Part shown: piece by piece, positions 57,073 through 64,000 of the stretch
Layout of the letters: each line of letters opens with the position of its first letter
Numbering within the stretch: position 1 is the stretch's first letter
From: Puniceicoccaceae bacterium
Lineage (GTDB): Bacteria; Verrucomicrobiota; Verrucomicrobiia; Opitutales; Coraliomargaritaceae
DNA length: 64,000 bases
Direction: 5' to 3'
Assembly: GCA_902587165.1 (NCBI GenBank)
Contig: CACIKF010000001.1
Coordinates: forward strand, 186,001-250,000
Program-made: the position numbers and the translations under genes
Notes under the pieces: model-generated
The model's database searches: none
Seen by the model: only the letters and a program-made list of their open reading frames with translations
What the model was told of the DNA's origin: nothing

Positions 57073-58491
57073 TTAAACACCAGTATAGTAGTGCTCCCAG
57101 CCCTTGCGAGGCTTGGGTCCCTCTAACAAAGCATCAGCCTCTGGGTTATTCGTAATTCGTTCCGTAGCTCTATCAAAATTAAAGCCCTCGTTCAGATACT
57201 GGGCAATCACGCCTAACATAAGTAACTGTGTCAGTGGCCCCCCGACACTAAACGGCGACGAAGTCTTCCCTTTGCCCATACATGCCTGAATAAAGCTTTG
57301 CATGTGATCCAGTTCGCCGCTTGGCGCTTTGAGCGCTCGTTTATAATCCATCATGCTAGCTCTAGGATAAAGCCTCGAAGCACTGCCGTGTGAGCCGCGA
57401 TGGATTACAAATTGCCCGTCCTTACGGTGTAAAATCGAACCCGCACGTCCCAAGCGCGGCGGCACCAATTCACCAGATGCATCAGAATTATAGTATTTTT
57501 GATCCAATGAGGGTATTGCATCCGCACCATCTCGCCAAAGCATTTCACAGGCTGGCAATCCGACCCCGCGCTTCGGAAATTGCATACGGATCTGCGAAGA
57601 AAGTGGGAAAATTACTTTGTTATAGTCATCCATACGCAAAGCCTCTACTTTAGTGGGGAGTCCAAGCTTTAAGTAATTGTGCGCGAAGTCGATGATGTGT
57701 GCGCCCCAATCGCCGAGCATACCATTACCATAAATATAAAATGCGCGCCAGTCGAAGGGATGATAGCGCCTGCTGTAAGGCATCATTTTAGCGGGGCCGC
57801 ACCAAAGGTCATAGTTAAGTGAACTTGGAATCGGCTCTGCTTTAGGGAATTCATTTATGCGTTGTGCCGCATCCATGAACCAGAGCGAAGGATCCTTATA
57901 TGCTTCGATTTTGACAATATCGTCCATAGCACCCGCTCGTTGAAGCTGTTTGAACTGTCGAGCGCCGGGCGAGGTGTGCCCCTGGTTTCCCATTTGTGTA
58001 ACCACGCCATATCTCTTCTCGGCCTGTATTAGCAACGTAGCTTCTTTAAAGGAGTGAGTCAGCGGCTTTTCAACATAGACATGCTTCCCTCTCCGCATGG
58101 CCTCAATAGTTTGCACGTAATGTACATGATCCGGCGTGACGACACTGACGGCATCGATGTCGTCACCCATTTGATCAAGCATCACCCGAAAGTCGGCGAA
58201 CTTGCGAACTCCAGGGAAGGCATCCATTACCTCCTTGCCTGCGCGATTAAAATCAACATCGCAAAAAGCAACTGGCTTTGCCGCACCATCACTGCAGAGC
58301 TGAGGGATCACTTTTCTGCCGCGGCCACCTATGCCTAAACAGCCGAGGTTGATTCGCTTACTGGGAGGGAGATTCCCAAGAGCATCGGCCTTACCGAGCG
58401 CGAGATAAGAGGGTAAAATAGTAATCCCTGTGATCGCAGAGGCAGACTTACTGACGAAAACACGGCGGCTAATCTTCTTTGTTTGTTTCAT
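57073..58491 (-). CDS. Tat-exported Gfo/Idh/MocA family oxidoreductase
   Basis: A 472-residue NAD(P)-dependent oxidoreductase with a twin-arginine signal (SRRVFVSKSASAITG, Arg9-Arg10), so it is exported folded with its cofactor bound. The Rossmann motif LGCLGIGGRGRKV starts near residue 48, and the family signature is VVTPDHVHYVQTIEAMRRGKHVYVEKPLTHS with the catalytic EKP. The C-terminal part (DWGAHIIDFAHNYLKL) holds the usual His-Asp residues. Exported members have been linked to glycoside modification through oxidised intermediates, including glycosidase activity in some. A role in processing the sulfated glycan is likely but unproven. Confidence 0.9.
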   Translation of the reverse strand: MKQTKKISRRVFVSKSASAITGITILPSYLALGKADALGNLPPSKRINLGCLGIGGRGRKVIPQLCSDGAAKPVAFCDVDFNRAGKEVMDAFPGVRKFADFRVMLDQMGDDIDAVSVVTPDHVHYVQTIEAMRRGKHVYVEKPLTHSFKEATLLIQAEKRYGVVTQMGNQGHTSPGARQFKQLQRAGAMDDIVKIEAYKDPSLWFMDAAQRINEFPKAEPIPSSLNYDLWCGPAKMMPYSRRYHPFDWRAFYIYGNGMLGDWGAHIIDFAHNYLKLGLPTKVEALRMDDYNKVIFPLSSQIRMQFPKRGVGLPACEMLWRDGADAIPSLDQKYYNSDASGELVPPRLGRAGSILHRKDGQFVIHRGSHGSASRLYPRASMMDYKRALKAPSGELDHMQSFIQACMGKGKTSSPFSVGGPLTQLLMLGVIAQYLNEGFNFDRATERITNNPEADALLEGPKPRKGWEHYYTGV

Positions 58492-58587
58492 TATGAATTT
58501 AATAATTTTTTGACTTTATTTAACTGCATTTAAAATAAATTTCCCCCTCTAGTCCTCACACATATTTGAATTAAGCTAGACGGCTTT

Positions 58588-60234
58588 TCAGTGAAGTTCC
58601 CGTCGATTATGTTCGACAACCGCTTCATCTGGAGCATGCCAACTACCCAAGATCGTCATTGCCTCGGGCACTAATTCAGATAACTCTTCACTGACCGCCC
58701 TGTAACGCGAACGATCAATTAAGTTTGTCCACTCGTTCGGATCATTCGAATGATCATAAAGCTCCTCGGCTCCAGTCTTCAGGTACTTGATATATCGATA
58801 CCTCGCAGTCCTAATAGACTGCCAACCACCATTACCACTCTCATCTAAATGTGCGGTGATGACCGGAAAGTCCCATTGCATGTCGGGATTTTTCATCAGT
58901 GGTACGAGCGAACGAGCGTCCAAATCTTCTTTTATTGGCAAACCCGAAAGTTCTGCCAAAGTTGGCCATATACTCAACAGTTCAACCGGTTGCTCGATAG
59001 CAGCTGCGGGGATTCCAGGAGCCTTGACTATAAAATTTGCTCTCACCGAATCCTCCCAAGGCCGATACTTGCGCCAGGCTTCCTTCTCTCCCAACATCCA
59101 CCCGTGATCGCTCCAGAATACGATAATAGTATTCTCCCCATTAGGACTTCCCTCAAGTGCATCCAGCACTCTTCCTAGTTGCTGATCTACGAAATAGATA
59201 CTAGCAAGGTAGGCTTGCACCGCTTCTTTCCATTTATCTTCGCCGGTAATAGCATCGTGCCAGTTCTTGTAAGTTCTCGAACCTTCAAGCGAGCGAGGGC
59301 GAAGCCCGCCACTAGCAATCTTTACTGCCACATCCGAGAGGTCCAGCAAATCCCTGCCGGGAGGATCCGCCAGCACCTCAGGCAGCATCACATCCGCCAC
59401 ATCCCGAATATGCACTAAGTCTGGGTCGTCCAAAATTTCCTGAGGATAGTACCACGGTAAATGTGGGAGATAAAACCCAAGCGCAGCAAAGAACGGTTTG
59501 GAATGCTCGCGTTTGATTTCTTTGATCATAATAGAAGCTCGACCATATTCACCAAATTTCGAAGACGCGGTATCAATCGCGCCCCAGTCCATATAGGAAA
59601 GCTTACCGCCTTTGGTGAAGGACCAGCCAAAATCAATTCCGCATAAGTAAGTCGATGGCTCGATTGACTTTCCTCCACCCCACGAATGTACCTCAAAAGA
59701 TAGGTCCTTTTGCTTGACCTTCATGTCCGACCAGTCGCCCCAGTAATGATATATTTTACCAGTCCTAAATGTGCTGTAACCATGCTGTTTAAAGAACTGA
59801 GGAATGGTTAATTTATTTGGATAATATTTTCGTAAGTCGATCGATGTCTGGCCAATCTTATTGCTATAAAATCCAGTAGAGTTCGGGTGCTTACCAAGCA
59901 TCACAGACGCGCGCGAAGGGTTGCAGCTAGGGGCGTTGCAATAGGCCTGAGTGAAGCAGACACTGTTTTTTGCGAGTCGATCTAGATTCGGAGTTCGCGC
60001 CTGTGGGTGCCCCTGTAAGTAGGAGGTCCAGTCATTCATGTCATCAACCGCAATGAACAAGACATTAGGGAGAGTATTGCTTTGGCTTGCCTCAAGCGCA
60101 GGGGGTCCAATTAGAAGCAACAAGGTCGCGATGCTTCTCAAGATCGTATTCCGTTGATCAACAGTTGTCTTGTAGTCGTCCATACGGGACACGCAAATGC
60201 GGCTGCTGCTATATGATTTTGAAACGATTCTCAT
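58588..60234 (-). CDS. Exported sulfatase, iduronate-2-sulfatase-like
   Basis: A 548-residue frame; translation may begin at Met18 (about 60183), which brings the hydrophobic signal (TILRSIATLLLLIG) closer to the N-terminus. The metal site is VDDMNDWTSYLQG and the formylglycine precursor is Cys104 in SCNPSRASVMLG. Conserved later parts are FFAALGFYLPHLPWYYPQE, WSDHGWMLGEKEAWRK and TARYRYIKYLKTGAEELYDHSNDPNEW. It differs from the other iduronate-type members by an insert at 255-300. Its 3' neighbour is the Gfo/Idh/MocA gene (96 bp), its 5' neighbour the DUF4832 gene (41 bp). Confidence 0.9.
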   Translation of the reverse strand: MRIVSKSYSSSRICVSRMDDYKTTVDQRNTILRSIATLLLLIGPPALEASQSNTLPNVLFIAVDDMNDWTSYLQGHPQARTPNLDRLAKNSVCFTQAYCNAPSCNPSRASVMLGKHPNSTGFYSNKIGQTSIDLRKYYPNKLTIPQFFKQHGYSTFRTGKIYHYWGDWSDMKVKQKDLSFEVHSWGGGKSIEPSTYLCGIDFGWSFTKGGKLSYMDWGAIDTASSKFGEYGRASIMIKEIKREHSKPFFAALGFYLPHLPWYYPQEILDDPDLVHIRDVADVMLPEVLADPPGRDLLDLSDVAVKIASGGLRPRSLEGSRTYKNWHDAITGEDKWKEAVQAYLASIYFVDQQLGRVLDALEGSPNGENTIIVFWSDHGWMLGEKEAWRKYRPWEDSVRANFIVKAPGIPAAAIEQPVELLSIWPTLAELSGLPIKEDLDARSLVPLMKNPDMQWDFPVITAHLDESGNGGWQSIRTARYRYIKYLKTGAEELYDHSNDPNEWTNLIDRSRYRAVSEELSELVPEAMTILGSWHAPDEAVVEHNRRELH

Positions 60235-60275
60235 TCAACTAGCTAGTGATTAAAAATTTAAACTCCGCAGGGACA

Positions 60276-61721
60276 TTACTCAGCCATCGGGTCAGCAAAT
60301 GATTCAGGCATAAGGGTAAATCGACCGGTCGGGTTGACGCCATAGGCTACTATACCAAGCGGATGAAAATCCCCTTCAAAGTAATTCTGGATCGCGAGAC
60401 GTAGGCCCAGTTCCTCTAATTCGGGATCAGGAATCGACAGCGCCACGACAAACTCACCTCGCGGCAACTTGAGATTACTAGGGAGGGGAACTGTCGTATC
60501 GACAGAATAGGTTTTAGCTGGGACGCGGTATCGCCCCACTCCCTCATCCCAATCGTCACCCGGCAACCAAGTGCGAATGTCTACGTTCTCTATTTCTTGG
60601 CTCCAGACTAGCCGATGGCTTAAAGGATCTAGTAAATTCACACGCAGCGGCCAGTCTTGATAAAACGGCGCAGACCCAGTATTTTTGACCCGCAGTTTAA
60701 TCCTTAGATTACCCAAGTTCCGAACTACTGGGCTAAAAGAGAACTCCTCCAATACAAAACGGTATCCAAACGCTTTCTGCACCTCCTCGGCTCCGGCTTG
60801 GACTGCTGGCTTATCTTGGTCGTAATTCGCAATCCACCCTAACGCGCTACAATGTAAATTACGGATGGTATCGATAAAGAAGGCACGGTGCTCTGGATCA
60901 GACAATGTGTCGTTCGGATCATCCCCAGGTTGAACCTTATAATTACCCCAATTGTAGGCTGCTTCGCCTTCCATAGGGTGAGTCATCCAGCGACCTTTAG
61001 TTGCGTTCAGCCGATCAATGCCAGCACCGTGCATTAGCCGGAAAGTTTGCTCCTTATGCGCCCAAGAGTCCCAGTAAACGCCGAACTCAAAATCCTCGAA
61101 CTCATTCGGATGACGAACTAGGACCTGCTTGTTCTGAAATGCTTTTTCAAAGGCCGTTCCTAATAGTTTTTGCATTTCTAAATCTGGATGAGGGTTATGG
61201 TGCTCTCCCCAATAGCCGATGATTCCCATCTGAACCCAAGCTACCCTAGGGTCACTATCCCAGCACTGGCCAAGTGCCTCGATCAGGCGAAGAAGTCGCC
61301 GCTTGAATTCTGGGCTGCTGTAGTCGCCAGATTCTAGATCGCTAGGCCAGTACTCATTTCCAATTTCTCGGTCCCAGTCCAAGTAGACTCGAGGAATGAC
61401 TTTCACTCCTGTGCCGCGAAGCTTCGCCCATTTCCTATCACTGTAGGCTCGGATATTTGCTACTAAGTCATCCGTCTTCTTCTGCTCTAGATCATTCCAC
61501 TTAATATAATGACGAGCTAGGGTCGCAAATCGACTTCTAGAAACGTTTCTGCCCATATCAGGGCGAAAGCCTTTTAGCGGATTTCGCAAGGCGCTTGGAT
61601 ACTCCTCAGGGTCAACCACTATCAATCCGGCATCTGATCCATGGCTAAATACCGCTGTTAAAAACACCGTGGCAAAAGTGCCAATCAGTTGAGATACACG
61701 ATGAATTATCTTAATAAACAT
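60276..61721 (-). CDS. Exported DUF4832-type glycosidase-like protein, first gene of the sulfatase locus
   Basis: A 481-residue exported protein with an N-terminal hydrophobic signal. The mature part begins PSALRNPLKGFRPDMG, the NPxxGF entry seen in DUF4874/DUF4832 proteins. It goes on with a TIM-barrel-like section (HYIKWNDLEQ, VIPRVYLDWDRE, VAWVQMGIIGYWGEHHN) and a C-terminal beta-sandwich of the DUF4832 type (PVVRNLGNLRIKLRVKNTGSAPFYQDWPLRVNL). The WGEHH segment offers acidic residues at a likely glycosidase active site. Activity is not established. As the first gene of the series, it lies just downstream of the direct repeat at 61873-61903. Confidence 0.78.
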   Translation of the reverse strand: MFIKIIHRVSQLIGTFATVFLTAVFSHGSDAGLIVVDPEEYPSALRNPLKGFRPDMGRNVSRSRFATLARHYIKWNDLEQKKTDDLVANIRAYSDRKWAKLRGTGVKVIPRVYLDWDREIGNEYWPSDLESGDYSSPEFKRRLLRLIEALGQCWDSDPRVAWVQMGIIGYWGEHHNPHPDLEMQKLLGTAFEKAFQNKQVLVRHPNEFEDFEFGVYWDSWAHKEQTFRLMHGAGIDRLNATKGRWMTHPMEGEAAYNWGNYKVQPGDDPNDTLSDPEHRAFFIDTIRNLHCSALGWIANYDQDKPAVQAGAEEVQKAFGYRFVLEEFSFSPVVRNLGNLRIKLRVKNTGSAPFYQDWPLRVNLLDPLSHRLVWSQEIENVDIRTWLPGDDWDEGVGRYRVPAKTYSVDTTVPLPSNLKLPRGEFVVALSIPDPELEELGLRLAIQNYFEGDFHPLGIVAYGVNPTGRFTLMPESFADPMAE

Positions 61722-61971
61722 TTGAGAGTATTCGATTAGGTAAGCTTTTTTAATACATCAACTCCTGAAGTGATTGCGCTAAATTTAGATCCATAGTATT
61801 CAGACCTGAACGGCTGTATAATAGAAGCCCTACATCTGTGATGCAGGATACAACAAGCCCCGCATCTAGACGTTGGATATTTCGCCTGAATCCTTGGATA
61901 TTTTAATTATAGGCATCAATTTGGCTCGTTTGATAATTACAAAGTAACTAGTCTGAACCTTAAATCAACTG
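61722..61971 (-). promoter_or_regulatory. Promoter/operator region of the sulfatase locus
   Basis: The region holds a perfect 10-bp direct repeat (TTGGATATTT on the plus strand) at 61873-61882 and 61894-61903, offset by 21 bp. Downstream in the direction of transcription a TATTAT (61823-61818, minus strand) could serve as -10; the hexamer 17 bases before it, CTGCAT, is a poor -35, which fits an activator-dependent promoter. A small palindrome CATC-TGT-GATG lies between them near 61833-61843. Sites are visible; regulation by the AraC-type protein of the locus is inference. Confidence 0.5.
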
Positions 61972-63714
61972 TCACTTCCGATGATTAAACCAGTGCAACA
62001 CTCCTGCACAATCCCGACTGTTGAGCACTTGCTCCTTCTCTAAGCAGCCTTTACGAGCAATATTCACACCAGCGTCAAAATAACTCAGGCCCTCCCTACT
62101 GTGGGCATCCGGATTAATCGAGCACATCAAGCCACGATCCGCGGCTCGTCGCCAGAGTCGCCAGTCCATGTCGAGGCGGTGCGGATTGGCATTGATCTCG
62201 ATGATGACACGGTTGGCAATCGCTGCATCGATCACCTTTTGCAGGTCGATCTTGTAAGGCTCGCGCCGCAGAAGGATACGCCCAGTCGGATGACCAAGCA
62301 TAACAGTCGCCGGATGCTCAATCGCGCGAATCACCCGCGCAGTCATCTCCTCTTCCGACTGGCTAAAACTAGAGTGGACCGACATCACTGCGTAATCCAG
62401 CGCATTGAGCGTCGCATCTTCTAGGTCCAGTGAGCCATCAGGCAAGATGTCGCACTCAATCCCCGAAAAAATGTGCACAGGTGACTCACCCGATTCATTG
62501 AAAGCACGTATCGATTCAAGCTGCTTTAGCACGCGCGCATCATCGAGGCCCTTAGCCTGAAAGCTCGCCTTCGAGTGGTCCGCTAAACCAAGATAATCAA
62601 AGCCAAGCGCCTCCGCACCCGCCGCCATCTCTTCGATCGTGCCGCGACCATCTGAAGCGGTGGTATGATTATGAAACACCCCACGAATATCCGCTGGCCT
62701 AACTAAATTCGGCAACTGCTGTGCCTCAGCTAAATCAATCTCACCCAGCCCCTCTCGTAATTCAGGTGGAATTTCTGCAAGCCCAAGAAATTGAAATAGT
62801 TCCTTCTCCGTCGTGATTGAGTCAGGAATTTCAGTTGGCGTATCTCCCTCTTCTGCCTTCTGCGACAAGCCCCATTCGCTCAAGCTATAGCCTCGCGCTA
62901 GCGCGCGTTGCCGCAGTGCCACATTGTGTTCTTTTGACCCCGTAAAATGGTGCAGGGCAAAGGCAAACTGATCGGCCGGCACCACCCTCAAGTCGGCTTG
63001 CAGGCCAGACTCGAAACGGACACTGGATTTTGTCGCCCCATGCGCCGTGACCTCCTGCACCGCATCCTGCTCGACAAACCAGTCCATGACCGGTTGCGGA
63101 TCGGCCGAGGCCACGATGAAGTCTAAGTCGCCCACCGTCTCTCTCAATCGGCGTAGGCTACCTGCGGCCTCCGCTCGTTCGACCTGCGATAAGCCTCGCA
63201 GTCCTTCAAGAATCGGTTCTGCCACTGCGCGCGCATTCCACCAATGGTGGCGCTTCGCATAGGCCGCACGATTGGCTATACCGCTAAGGATCTTTTCCGC
63301 CGATTTTTTACCAAATCCTTTGAGCGCCTCGACTTTACCCGATTCACAGGCAGCCTGTAATGCGTCGATCGATTCCACGCCGATCGCATCGTGGAGCTTT
63401 TTTACCTTCTTGCCGCCGAGGCCTGGAATCTCAAGCATCTCAATCAAGCCAGGCGAGATAGACTCGCGGAGCTTGGTATAATATTCCAGCTCGCCCGTAG
63501 CATAAAGTGTCTTGATCTTATCAACCAGCGCGGAGCCGATCCCTTTGATAGCGTCCAGTCGCTCCTCAGCGATCACATCGCCGAGATCCTCTTCCATCAT
63601 CTCCAGCACCCGCGCGCCACCTGAGTAGGCGCGAATCTTAAAGGGGTTGTCCCCCTTCAGTTCTAGAAGTACAGCGATGTCTTCTAAAATATCTACGATA
63701 TCAGCTTTATTCAT
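61972..63714 (-). CDS. polX: DNA polymerase/3'-5' exonuclease PolX
   Basis: A family X DNA polymerase of 580 residues from the preferred start at 63714 ([21 protein letters not shown]), where bacterial PolX proteins begin; an in-frame start at 63750 adds 12 residues. Order: an 8-kDa-like domain and helix-hairpin-helix motifs ([38 protein letters not shown]), then the polymerase domain with [19 protein letters not shown] (metal-binding Asp pair). A C-terminal PHP nuclease domain follows ([35 protein letters not shown] ... [13 protein letters not shown] ... INPDAHS). It fills short gaps in base-excision repair. It is not part of the sulfatase locus, from which about 250 bp separate it. Confidence 0.92.
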   Translation of the reverse strand: MNKADIVDILEDIAVLLELKGDNPFKIRAYSGGARVLEMMEEDLGDVIAEERLDAIKGIGSALVDKIKTLYATGELEYYTKLRESISPGLIEMLEIPGLGGKKVKKLHDAIGVESIDALQAACESGKVEALKGFGKKSAEKILSGIANRAAYAKRHHWWNARAVAEPILEGLRGLSQVERAEAAGSLRRLRETVGDLDFIVASADPQPVMDWFVEQDAVQEVTAHGATKSSVRFESGLQADLRVVPADQFAFALHHFTGSKEHNVALRQRALARGYSLSEWGLSQKAEEGDTPTEIPDSITTEKELFQFLGLAEIPPELREGLGEIDLAEAQQLPNLVRPADIRGVFHNHTTASDGRGTIEEMAAGAEALGFDYLGLADHSKASFQAKGLDDARVLKQLESIRAFNESGESPVHIFSGIECDILPDGSLDLEDATLNALDYAVMSVHSSFSQSEEEMTARVIRAIEHPATVMLGHPTGRILLRREPYKIDLQKVIDAAIANRVIIEINANPHRLDMDWRLWRRAADRGLMCSINPDAHSREGLSYFDAGVNIARKGCLEKEQVLNSRDCAGVLHWFNHRK

Positions 63715-63765
63715 TGGGCAAAGATTTGCGGCACTTGATTGGAATGACAAGCGTTGGAGCTTCCT

Positions 63766-64000
63766 TTATGAAGGCTTCAAAAATTTCCCTTTCTCGTCCA
63801 GAGGCAAACGGTCTACCCTCAACATTTCTTTCGGTAACTTATAACTTACTAACTGCTCCTTTAAGTGCTTCTTCCAGTCCACAAGCTCCTGACCCGTATA
63901 ATAAACGACTAACTTTTGCCCCCACTCGACATCGGGCAGGCCGACCGCTAATACTTCTTCAATGCCAGAAATTGCGCCCACTGCATCTTCCACTTCATGG
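63766..64000 (-). CDS. AMP-forming acyl-CoA ligase, C-terminal end (5' cut by window edge)
   Basis: Only the last 77 codons are in the window; the frame is open to the right edge, so the true start lies outside. The segment is the C-terminal lid domain of an ANL-superfamily adenylating enzyme: EVEDAVGAISGIEEVLAVGLPDVEWGQKLV, then LVSYKLPKEM and the terminal DEKGKFLKPS, where Lys of the GKF/L motif is the residue needed for adenylation. The short spacing and gene size cannot be judged. O-succinylbenzoate-CoA ligase (MenE) or a long-chain acyl-CoA ligase are both possible. It ends 52 bp before the preferred polX start on the same strand. Confidence 0.75.
   Translation of the reverse strand, partial: HEVEDAVGAISGIEEVLAVGLPDVEWGQKLVVYYTGQELVDWKKHLKEQLVSYKLPKEMLRVDRLPLDEKGKFLKPS

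Overview
The window looks like chromosomal DNA of a marine Verrucomicrobiota bacterium, most likely Opitutia/Puniceicoccales (the Coraliomargarita/Lentimonas kind). The inference rests on the dense set of exported sulfatases, sodium:solute symporters instead of SusC/SusD for glycan uptake, a pseudopilin-like exported protein inside the sulfatase locus, exported proteins sharing a C-terminal tail that ends in an aromatic-aromatic-Arg-aromatic motif, an exosortase-family protein, and few clear Shine-Dalgarno sequences. No rRNA is present, so the placement is by gene content only.

Layout. 1-4.1 kb: 3' part of a CcsA-type cytochrome c biogenesis gene, a XerC-like recombinase, ParA, a fumarylacetoacetate-hydrolase-family enzyme and tRNA-Val(GAC). 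4.1-8.6 kb: an accessory stretch between tRNA-Val and a truncated tRNA-Asn, holding a BspA-type leucine-rich-repeat protein, a small membrane protein, an outer-membrane barrel and an ORF-free region led by a strong extended -10 promoter. 8.6-17.5 kb: mostly housekeeping genes (tcdA, NIF3, a PAS-SpoIIE phosphatase, rsmE, an M3 oligopeptidase), then a sialate O-acetylesterase-like protein, DUF1643 and an SGNH hydrolase. 17.6-21.0 kb: a three-gene, translationally coupled operon with a bacterial nitric oxide synthase oxygenase, a membrane-anchored CxxC protein and an exported PA-domain metallopeptidase-like protein. 21.3-26.0 kb: ruvB, a SpoU methyltransferase, a PPi-type phosphofructokinase and purB. 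26.3-30.3 kb: a four-gene uronate/keto-deoxy-sugar operon. 30.4-35.5 kb: exosortase, tatD, a Trp-repeat protein, kdsA and rsmD. 35.6-36.9 kb: an exported beta-helix protein.

37.2-61.7 kb is a sulfated-glycan utilisation locus of 16 genes, all on the minus strand and mostly separated by under 100 bp. It has seven sulfatases, GH27 and GH31 glycosidases, a PhoD-like phosphatase, a DUF4832 protein, a Tat-exported Gfo/Idh/MocA oxidoreductase, a pseudopilin-like protein, two sodium:solute symporters and an AraC-family regulator. The enzymes would strip sulfate and release alpha-linked sugars outside the cytoplasm, and the symporters would import the products. A 10-bp direct repeat with 21-bp periodicity lies upstream of the first gene. 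Fourteen bases of that region recur upstream of the beta-helix gene just beyond the other end of the locus, so both may obey one regulator. No sulfatase-maturing enzyme is in the window.

61.9-64.0 kb: polX and the 3' end of an AMP-forming acyl-CoA ligase gene cut by the window edge.
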